DNA of 18,352 nt, from assembly GCA_018903015.1 (NCBI GenBank), contig JAHIPR010000059.1, forward strand, positions 1 through 18,352. The letters are read 5' to 3'. Under the pieces are notes generated by a model. The model made no database searches, was not told the origin of the DNA, and saw only the letters and a list, made by a program, of their open reading frames with translations. Of the stretch, positions 1-5,139 are shown in pieces. This stretch comes from a bacterium (GTDB taxonomy: Bacteria > Atribacterota > JS1 > SB-45 > 34-128). The position numbers were made by a program, and so were the translations under genes. Position 1 is the first letter of the stretch, and every line of letters starts with the position of its first letter.

Positions 1-1959
1 GCTAATATAGTAAGAGGATTGGCTGTAGATATGATAGAAACGGCTAATTCCGGTCACCCGGGATTACCCTTGGGTTGTGCAGAAATTGGAGCAGTACTCT
101 TTGGAGATGTATTAAAATACGATTCTGCTGTCCCGGATTGGCCGGGTCGAGACCGTTTTGTGCTCTCTGCCGGACATGGTTCAGCTTGGTTGTATTCTTT
201 GTTACATCTTTCGGGATATAACCTTTCACTCGAGGATTTAAAAAAATTTAGACAGCTTAATTCTAAAACTCCCGGTCATCCTGAATATGGAGAGACTCCC
301 GGGGTGGAAGTTACTACCGGACCTTTAGGACAGGGTTTTGCCAATGCTGTGGGAATGGCTCTGGCAGAAAAGATGTTAGCGGCCAGGTTTAATACCGAGG
401 ATTATAAAATTGTTGATCATCATACTTATACCCTTTTAGGTGATGGTTGTATGATGGAGGGGATTGTATCAGAGGCCGCTTCCTTAGCCGGGCACCTGGG
501 TCTGGGAAAATTAATCGCTATCTATGATGATAATGGTATCTGCCTTGCTGGAGAGACTAAAGCAACTTTTACCGAATCGGTAGCCGATAGATTTAGGGCC
601 TATAATTGGAAAGTAATTGACCATATTAACGGTCATAGCATTGAAGAATTTAAAGCAGCTATTATTAAAGCCAAAGAAACTGAAGATAAACCCATTTTGA
701 TTATAGCTAAAACCCATATTGGTTATGGTGCCCCTACCAAGCAGGATTCCAGCAACTGTCATGGCGCACCCTTAGGGGAAGAAGAAGTAAAAGGTTTAAA
801 GAAAAATTTAGGATTACCTCTGGAGGATAAATTTTACGTTTCATCTGAGGTTAAAAAATTTTTTGAAAACAGAAAAAAACAACTTACCAAAAAAAGAGAA
901 GAGTGGGAAAATAAATTCACCCAATGGGCTCAAAAATATCCAGAACTCAAAGAGCAATGGGATAAAGCCTTAAATCTGACTATTCCTCAAGATTTAGAAC
1001 TGGATAGCCTAAAAATAAAATCTCCGGTAGCTACCCGAGTGGCTTCATCGATAGTTTTAAATAAACTTGCCGATAAAATTCCTTATCTTATCGGAGGTTC
1101 AGCTGATTTATCTCCTTCTACCAAGACATATCTTGATAACTATGGAGAAGTTCAAAAAGACAGTTTTAAGGGTAGAAACCTCAGGTTTGGAGTAAGGGAA
1201 CATGCTATGGGAGCGATTGTTAATGGTATAGCAGCACACAAGGGATTTAGACCATATTGTTCCACTTTCTTTGTTTTTTCTGATTATATGCGTCCGGCTA
1301 TTAGAATGGCTGCCCTAATGAAGCTTCCGGTACTCTATATTTTTACCCATGATTCTATAATGGTAGGAGAAGATGGCCCCACTCATCAGCCGGTGGAGCA
1401 GCTTGAATCTTTAAGGATGATACCTAATTTAAAAGTTATCAGACCTGCCGATGAAGAAGAGACCAAATTAGCCTGGAAGGAAGTTTTGAAAAGGACAGAA
1501 GGTCCAACTGCCCTGGTTTTATCCCGACAGAATTTACCTCATCTGGAAAAGTATCGTGGTATAAAAGAATTCTCCCGGGGTGGCTATATAATATCCCATA
1601 AAGAAAAAGAAGCGCCCCAGGTAGTATTAATAGCCAGCGGTAGTGAGGTTTCGATAGCCGTAAAGGTAAATCTTATTTTAAAAGTGAACGGAATTACCGG
1701 TCGGGTGGTATCTATTCCGGACAGAGAAGAATTTTTAAGACAGGAGAAAAAATATATAGAAGAGGTCCTGGGGCCTAAAGACGCACTTCGGGTAGTAATT
1801 GAAGCTAATACCGGACAGGGCTGGTATCAGTTATTAAACGATTCTTATTACACAGTATTTATGAAGTCTTTTGGCAAGAGTGCCCCAGCTCAGCAATTAG
1901 CTGATTGCTTTGGTTTTACTCCCGAGAAAATTGCTCAAAAAATCATTCAACTTTTATAA
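1..1959 (+). CDS. tkt: Transketolase, 5'-truncated by the window edge
   Basis: Thiamine-diphosphate enzyme that moves two-carbon ketol units between sugar phosphates in the non-oxidative pentose phosphate pathway (cytoplasm). The frame is open from base 1, and the first residues ANIVRGLAVD match the conserved region just before the family's NSGHPG motif. The true start therefore lies upstream, and the TTG at 19 or ATG at 31 is not the start. Visible landmarks: NSGHPG, the FVLSAGHGS block, SKTPGHPE, TTGPLGQG, the ThDP motif GDGCMMEG followed by YDDN, and in the pyrimidine domain FGVREHAMGAIVNG with the catalytic Glu. The C-terminal domain ends FGFTPEKIAQKIIQLL, as in E. coli TktA. The 652 codons present are close to the usual ~660, so only a few residues are missing. 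It is followed 39 bp later by the remnant activase gene. Identity is secure. A role in the neighbouring hyp locus is not evident. Confidence 0.97.
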   Translation, partial: ANIVRGLAVDMIETANSGHPGLPLGCAEIGAVLFGDVLKYDSAVPDWPGRDRFVLSAGHGSAWLYSLLHLSGYNLSLEDLKKFRQLNSKTPGHPEYGETPGVEVTTGPLGQGFANAVGMALAEKMLAARFNTEDYKIVDHHTYTLLGDGCMMEGIVSEAASLAGHLGLGKLIAIYDDNGICLAGETKATFTESVADRFRAYNWKVIDHINGHSIEEFKAAIIKAKETEDKPILIIAKTHIGYGAPTKQDSSNCHGAPLGEEEVKGLKKNLGLPLEDKFYVSSEVKKFFENRKKQLTKKREEWENKFTQWAQKYPELKEQWDKALNLTIPQDLELDSLKIKSPVATRVASSIVLNKLADKIPYLIGGSADLSPSTKTYLDNYGEVQKDSFKGRNLRFGVREHAMGAIVNGIAAHKGFRPYCSTFFVFSDYMRPAIRMAALMKLPVLYIFTHDSIMVGEDGPTHQPVEQLESLRMIPNLKVIRPADEEETKLAWKEVLKRTEGPTALVLSRQNLPHLEKYRGIKEFSRGGYIISHKEKEAPQVVLIASGSEVSIAVKVNLILKVNGITGRVVSIPDREEFLRQEKKYIEEVLGPKDALRVVIEANTGQGWYQLLNDSYYTVFMKSFGKSAPAQQLADCFGFTPEKIAQKIIQLL

Positions 1960-1998
1960 TACATGACAAGGGATGGTTATTTGACAAAGTCTTTTCTT

Positions 1999-2265
1999 AT
2001 GACTACGGGAACAGTTTTTAATATTCAAAGATATTCGATTCATGATGGACCTGGAATTCGAACTACAGTCTTTTTAAAAGGGTGTCCACTTAATTGTTGG
2101 TGGTGTCAAAATCCTGAAAGTCAGTTAAGCGGGCAGGAAATGATATTTTGGGAAGAAATAGGTGTTCAGCACCAAAGGGAGGAAAGGAATAGTTATTCAC
2201 AAAAAGTGAATGGTTTAACCCTGGAAGATATAAAAGGTTTAAATATACCTGCTTCATTACAATAA
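1999..2265 (+). pseudogene. 5' fragment of a glycyl-radical activase gene (hypE-like)
   Basis: The first 154 nt (1999-2152) match the start of the intact activase gene at 14907-15060 with only five differences, all at synonymous third positions. The encoded residues are identical, including the radical-SAM CxxxCxxC motif (CPLNCWWC). After 2152 similarity stops abruptly and the frame runs on through unrelated residues to a TAA at 2263-2265. The ferredoxin-like cysteines, the GGE SAM-binding motif and the rest of the ~300-residue protein are absent, so this cannot be a working activase. The frame is also open upstream to an ATG at 1963, but the intact copy shows ATG 1999 is the equivalent start. 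The sequence after 2152 is coding-like in this frame (it ends GLNIPASLQ), but I do not recognise it. Confidence 0.9.
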
Positions 2266-2269
2266 CGAA
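2253..2269. promoter_or_regulatory. Operator-like palindrome, upstream copy
   Basis: Imperfect inverted repeat TTCATTA-CAA-TAACGAA, one mismatch away from the perfect palindrome at 2292-2308. The 14-bp core TTACAATAACGAAA occurs as a direct repeat at 2257-2270 and 2296-2309, 39 bp apart. This copy lies just upstream of the -35 box at 2274, so a protein bound to both sites would bracket the promoter. The binding protein is unknown; autoregulation by the HEPN/nucleotidyltransferase pair is one possibility. Confidence 0.6.
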
Positions 2270-2273
2270 AAAC

Positions 2274-2308
2274 TTGACAAAAAAGCCATAATTCGTTACA
2301 ATAACGAA
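2274..2308 (+). promoter_or_regulatory. Consensus promoter with overlapping palindromic operator
   Basis: A -35 box TTGACA (2274-2279) is separated by exactly 17 bp from a -10 box TACAAT (2297-2302). The -10 box lies inside a perfect inverted repeat, TTCGTTA-CAA-TAACGAA (2292-2308). A regulator bound there would occlude RNA polymerase. The promoter faces the HEPN-like gene, whose ATG is 24 bp past the -10 box, with AAAGGA at 2314-2319 as a possible ribosome binding site. The arrangement suggests that the three-gene cassette is independently transcribed and autorepressed. Confidence 0.75.
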
Positions 2309-2325
2309 AGATGAAAGGATGAAAA

Positions 2326-2694
2326 ATGGGTGATTTTCAGAAACATTTTGAATTAGCAAAAGAGAAGTATAAAGCTACAATAACTGCCTATCACAACAAG
2401 CAAAGCACAGTGGTTGGTGATTTGGGCACAAAGGTTGTTGAGCAGTTGGTAGAAGCTGATGCTGCCAGGAAGGGAGAGCATTTTGGCGATCACCAGAGCA
2501 GACATGAATACTCAAATAATAATTTTCCTGCTGAAATAAACAAGGCGATGCGTAGGGTATGGTTTGCCTATGGGGATTTGGGTTATGACGGGATTAATGG
2601 CAAAAGAGCCAAGGCAGTAATAGACAATCTCAAAATAATAATTGAGTTTTTTGAAAAAAGATTTGAGGTTAAGATTAATGAAGAGAATACTTAA
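2326..2694 (+). CDS. HEPN-like small helical protein, probable partner of the nucleotidyltransferase
   Basis: 122 residues, predicted almost entirely helical, with a layout typical of HEPN-fold proteins: an amphipathic first helix (residues 5-25), a central helix (35-50), then a long C-terminal pair ending in IDNLKIIIEFFEKRF. It is transcribed directly with, and overlaps by 17 bp, a MNT-type nucleotidyltransferase, the usual HEPN partner in toxin-antitoxin and substrate-binding pairs. The canonical HEPN RNase motif R-x4-6-H is not present in standard form. The nearest arginine-histidine pairs (RKGEH and the following GDH) have three or seven intervening residues. The protein may therefore be a non-catalytic HEPN or a different small helical family. 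ATG 2326 is preceded by AAAGGA. The assignment to HEPN comes from fold-like pattern and context, not from a clear motif. Confidence 0.5.
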   Translation: MGDFQKHFELAKEKYKATITAYHNKQSTVVGDLGTKVVEQLVEADAARKGEHFGDHQSRHEYSNNNFPAEINKAMRRVWFAYGDLGYDGINGKRAKAVIDNLKIIIEFFEKRFEVKINEENT

Positions 2695-3256
2695 AAAGAT
2701 AGCAAAAGAACTTTCCAAAATTGCAGATGTAAAAGCTGTTATCCTTTATGGCAGTCTTGCTAGAGGAGAATTTACTTCAAGGTCAGACGTTGATTTGCTT
2801 ATACTTACAACCGAAGATAAGACCCAGAAAGAGATACACGATAAAGTAATAGAGCTTGAGTCTGAAATTGGCAGAAATATCCAGCCAACCATAAGAACTA
2901 TAGCTGAATTGCAGAAAACAGATACTGGTTTACTGCAGAACATCTTTCAGGAAGGAAAGATTCTCTACCTGAGAGAACCATCCGACATACCATCTGCTAT
3001 ATTACTGCAACAAAAACCTTATCTGATTTACTCTTTTCAGATAAGTAGCTTACTTCAAAAAGAAAAGGCAAGATTCAACAGGCAACTTTACGAACAGACA
3101 AGAAAAGAATACAAATATAAAGGCTTACTGCAAGAAATAGGTGGCCAGAAACTTTCTGCAGGTTGTGTAATGATTCCTTATGAGCAAAAGGAAAAGATTG
3201 AGAAATTCTTTAAGAAATTTAAAGTGAAGTTTGAACAGTTGAAGGTGTGGAAATAA
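2678..3256 (+). CDS. MNT-type nucleotidyltransferase with C-terminal extension
   Basis: A 192-residue cytoplasmic protein of the DNA polymerase beta-like nucleotidyltransferase superfamily. The signature GS-x10-DxD is intact: GSLARGE from G25-S26, then D37-V-D39, which bind metal and nucleotide. The minimal MNT domain is about 100 residues. Here a further ~90 residues follow, containing a basic LLQEIGGQKLSAG segment and a charged amphipathic C-terminus, which could contact the substrate or a partner. I chose ATG 2678 over the in-frame TTG at 2642 because it has GAGG nine bases upstream and gives a normal MNT start. It overlaps the HEPN-like gene by 17 bp, indicating translational coupling. 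In characterised MNT/HEPN pairs the transferase modifies and silences the HEPN partner by AMPylation. That is family knowledge and not demonstrated here. Confidence 0.85.
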   Translation: MKRILKKIAKELSKIADVKAVILYGSLARGEFTSRSDVDLLILTTEDKTQKEIHDKVIELESEIGRNIQPTIRTIAELQKTDTGLLQNIFQEGKILYLREPSDIPSAILLQQKPYLIYSFQISSLLQKEKARFNRQLYEQTRKEYKYKGLLQEIGGQKLSAGCVMIPYEQKEKIEKFFKKFKVKFEQLKVWK

Positions 3257-3283
3257 TATGCAGCGTATCAAGCCTGAGGATTT

Positions 3284-3691
3284 GTGAAGCTCTATAAAAA
3301 AGATTTAGTTTCTTCACCAGATGTTGTCTATAATTATCTGAAAGCTTCTTTAAAAGGAGTAGCTGACGAAGAGTTTAAAGTTATGTTCTTAAACAGCAGA
3401 AATCGTTTGCTGGCAGTTGAGACTATACAGAAAGGAACGGTTAATAAATCGGTAGTATATCCTAGAAAAATTGTTGAACGGGCATTACACAATCATGCGA
3501 CAGGCGTTATTATTTCACACAATCATCCGGGAGAATCCTTAAAGCCATCAGAGGATGATTGCACTATAACAAAGGCTATAAAAGCCGCCCTCAGAACTGT
3601 GGATATTGTTTTATTGGACCATATTATAATCGGCGGGAATGGTTATTTTAGTTTTAAAGAGAATGGTATCTGCGATTTTAAGGAAGCTTAA
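3284..3691 (+). CDS. radC: Short RadC/JAB-domain protein
   Basis: 135 residues covering only the JAB/MPN domain of the RadC (UPF0758) family. The JAMM metal site is complete: H79-N-H81, then seven residues, S89 and D92 (HNHPGESLKPSEDD). The usual RadC end DHIIIG..YFSFKENG is present. The ~90-residue helix-hairpin-helix N-terminal domain of chromosomal RadC (about 225 aa) is missing. Such short forms are common on mobile and defence loci, and their role is not established. The GTG start at 3284 sits three bases after GAGGA. An ATG at 3258, two bases past the nucleotidyltransferase stop, reads MQRIKPEDL and then hits TGA one frame away, so a single-base loss may have created the present start. 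The last five residues DFKEA and the stop codon come from the activase remnant read in another frame. Confidence 0.85.
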   Translation: MKLYKKDLVSSPDVVYNYLKASLKGVADEEFKVMFLNSRNRLLAVETIQKGTVNKSVVYPRKIVERALHNHATGVIISHNHPGESLKPSEDDCTITKAIKAALRTVDIVLLDHIIIGGNGYFSFKENGICDFKEA

Positions 3692-3716
3692 TTTGAGTGT
3701 AAAATTAAGAGGTTAA
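3674..3716 (+). pseudogene. 3' remnant of the first activase gene
   Basis: These 43 bases match 15767-15809, the final codons and stop of the intact activase, with only a few substitutions. In the activase frame they read KLNLSVKLRG-stop, against KFNLNVKLRG-stop in the intact copy. The fragment is followed by the same 5-base spacer and an ATG (3722) that begins a dehydratase fragment, just as in the intact pair. It therefore marks the right edge of whatever replaced the activase core. The retained AGAGG at 3708-3712 is the dehydratase ribosome binding site. Confidence 0.85.
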
Positions 3717-3721
3717 TTTAT

Positions 3722-4072
3722 ATGAATAAAGGAATAGAAAAATTAAGACAGGAAAGTTTAGATACTCAACCTTATATTTCTATTCAGCGAGCAAATTTGG
3801 TAACTGAAGCCTATAAGAAATATGACGGAAAAGTTTCTTCTCCAGTACTTCGGGCTTTAACCTTTAAACAGGTGCTGGAAAATAAAGTTATCTATATCGC
3901 TGAAGGGGAGCTTATTATGGGAGAGCGGGGGGAGGCTCCAAAAGCTACTCCTACTTTTCCAGAATTATGCTGTCATCGTATCGAAGATCTCGAATTGATT
4001 AATGAGCGAGGGAAGGTTTTTTTAAATAAGAAACTTAAAGAAATTTGTCAACAAATTGTTGACAAAAAATAA
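3722..4072 (+). pseudogene. N-terminal fragment of a first hydroxyproline dehydratase gene (hypD-like)
   Basis: The first ~99 residues align without gaps to the intact dehydratase at 15815, with about 78 percent identity by eye (22 differences). They include the blocks ANLVTEAYK, GELIMGERGEAPKAT and FPELCCH. Similarity ends near 4018. The frame then runs through 16 unrelated residues (from LNKKLKE) that overlap the palindrome of the next promoter, ending with TAA at 4072. Everything needed for catalysis is missing: the thiyl-radical Cys, the Glu and the glycyl-radical loop of a ~786-residue enzyme. Unlike the activase fragment, this copy differs from the intact gene at many non-synonymous sites, so the lost enzyme was a distinct paralogue. 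Confidence 0.9.
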
Positions 4073-4087
4073 ATTTTTAGATATAAT
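4045..4087 (+). promoter_or_regulatory. gntR promoter with embedded palindromic operator
   Basis: A perfect inverted repeat with 9-bp arms, TTGTCAACA-AAT-TGTTGACAA (4045-4065), contains the -35 box TTGACA (4059-4064). Exactly 17 bp later is a fully consensus -10 box TATAAT (4082-4087). The promoter drives the GntR-family gene 36 bp downstream. Operators with TTGT...ACAA ends are typical of GntR/FCD proteins, and placement over the -35 box indicates negative autoregulation. The palindrome lies in the tail of the truncated dehydratase frame, so this promoter arrived with, or after, the truncation. Confidence 0.85.
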
Positions 4088-4096
4088 AAATTCAAA
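4046..4096 (+). repeat. Promoter-operator direct repeat, copy 1 (copy 2 at 4881-4931)
   Basis: 51 bp repeated at 4881-4931 with two mismatches, one in the spacer and one in the -10 box (TATAAT versus TAAAAT). The repeat carries the whole operator, -35, spacer and -10, and it ends a few bases past the -10. The two copies flank the GntR gene as a direct repeat 835 bp apart. One likely arose by duplication of the other, which would put the regulator and the downstream operon under the same control. Confidence 0.9.
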
Positions 4097-4122
4097 GATC
4101 ACAAGAAAGGTAATTTAGGGTC

Positions 4123-4788
4123 TTGACAAAATATTTTAAAAATTTAGAAAAAATATTATCTCTTAAAGATAAAGTTTACCAAGTTATAAAATTAGAGATT
4201 ATAGGAGGAAATCTTAAACCCGGATTATTTTTAGCCGAAGAAAAACTTTCTGAAAGTATGCATATAAGTCGAGGCCCTATCCGTGAAGCCTTGAACAGAC
4301 TAGAAAAAGAAGGTTTTGTTACTATTATTCCGCGCAGAGGGACCATGGTTTCTAATATTACTGCTCAAGGAGTAAAAGACATATCTAAAATTAGGGAATT
4401 ACTTGAACCGTTTGCAGCTAAAGAATCCTTGCCTAGAATCTCAAGATCTAAGTTAGAAGAGATTAAAAAAGATTTTATAAAACTCATTTCTAAACCAGAA
4501 AATAAAGAAAATAAGAGTATTTTTTTTCTTCTAGATAAAGATTTTCATAAATTATTAAACGAAGAATGTAGAAATAAAAAACTTATAGAGATTTTGGATA
4601 ATTTTGAAGATCACACGAACTGGTTTATAAATTTGTTTATGAAACATTATTCTTTTAAAGAATCCATAAAAGATCATCTATATATAATAGAAGCCATAGA
4701 AAAAAATGAGGAAGATTTAGTTGCTACTACTTTAATTCAACATTTAGAGCGTGTGAAAAATTCTATACTTTCAGAGATTACTTCTTGA
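4123..4788 (+). CDS. GntR-family transcriptional regulator, FCD subfamily
   Basis: A 221-residue DNA-binding regulator. The N-terminal winged helix (residues ~14-75) has the classic GntR sequence: LKPG.FLAEEKLSE, then SRGPIREALNRLEKEGFV and PRRGT. The C-terminal FCD ligand-binding domain (residues ~88-215) shows IRELLEP, DKDFHKLLN and the late HLYIIEAIEKNEEDLV...QHL helices, carrying the Asp/His residues expected of the metal- or carboxylate-binding pocket. FCD regulators usually sense small organic acids or amino-acid-like molecules. Start TTG 4123 has AAAGG 12 bases upstream, which is somewhat far, and no better start lies near the conserved region. The gene is much more AT-rich than its neighbours (9 of 60 bases are G/C in 4501-4560). 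Identical palindromes before it and before the downstream operon indicate autoregulation plus control of that operon. The effector is unknown. Confidence 0.93.
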   Translation: MTKYFKNLEKILSLKDKVYQVIKLEIIGGNLKPGLFLAEEKLSESMHISRGPIREALNRLEKEGFVTIIPRRGTMVSNITAQGVKDISKIRELLEPFAAKESLPRISRSKLEEIKKDFIKLISKPENKENKSIFFLLDKDFHKLLNEECRNKKLIEILDNFEDHTNWFINLFMKHYSFKESIKDHLYIIEAIEKNEEDLVATTLIQHLERVKNSILSEITS

Positions 4789-4880
4789 TGTTATCAGTTC
4801 ATTAAATAATTAAATATAATTTAGAAGTAATGCATGTAAATCATTAAAAAATGGCTTGCTTTTAATTTTTAAATGAACTA

Positions 4881-4922
4881 TGTCAACAAATTGTTGACAA
4901 AAAATAAATCTTTAGATAAAAT
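4881..4922 (+). promoter_or_regulatory. Peptide-operon promoter with GntR-type operator
   Basis: Second copy of the palindrome TGTCAACA-AAT-TGTTGACA (4881-4899), overlapping -35 TTGACA (4894-4899). The -10 box TAAAAT (4917-4922) is at 17-bp spacing and differs from the gntR copy by one base. It faces the metalloenzyme gene at 5140. Being the only strong promoter seen before the nine tightly packed genes ending at 14691, it probably drives that operon under GntR control. Confidence 0.8.
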
Positions 4923-5125
4923 AAATTCAAATAGCATAAAAAAAGTAATTGAGACCTTACAAGACAATAGTTTTAGAGCTTTCTGAAAAACACAATCTTC
5001 CAAATTGATGGAGATGGTGCATATGGAAGAATGTAAGAATTTGGAGAAAGGAGGGAAGAGTAGAAAATTATTCTGAAAAGAAGAAGTCTTACCTGATCGG
5101 CAAGGATTATAAAATTTAAAGTACT

Positions 5126-5134
5126 AAAGGAGGT
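5126..5134 (+). promoter_or_regulatory. Near-perfect ribosome binding site
   Basis: AAAGGAGGT, essentially complementary to the 16S rRNA tail, five bases before ATG 5140. It fixes that start and suggests the first gene of the operon is strongly translated. Confidence 0.85.
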
Positions 5135-5139
5135 ACAAA

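Larger units (their letters stand above)
4789..5139 (+). other. 351-bp intergenic region: promoter and ~200-nt leader, otherwise nothing recognised
   Basis: This region holds the second GntR-type promoter-operator (4881-4922) and then about 200 nt of untranslated leader before the start at 5140. I see no riboswitch-like conserved core and no terminator with a U-run. A short frame at 5008-5076 (22 codons, starting MEMVHMEE) has no strong ribosome binding site and looks like chance or a decayed gene. An 8-bp inverted repeat AGTTCATT / AATGAACT (4796-4803 and 4872-4879) brackets the AT-rich stretch between the regulator and the operator. Its loop is too long for a terminator. Confidence 0.6.

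Noticed and set aside
2642..2677. TTG start for the nucleotidyltransferase, 12 residues longer
   Set aside because: ATG 2678 has GAGG at good spacing and gives the normal MNT N-terminus; the TTG lies deeper inside the HEPN-like gene without a clear ribosome binding site.
4790..4880. Terminator after gntR (AT-rich inverted repeats)
   Set aside because: The stems are short and AT-only, or the loop is about 68 bases; no U-run after a stable stem.
5008..5076. 22-codon ORF in the operon leader, possible leader peptide
   Set aside because: No clear ribosome binding site, no run of a regulatory codon and no attenuator-like hairpins.
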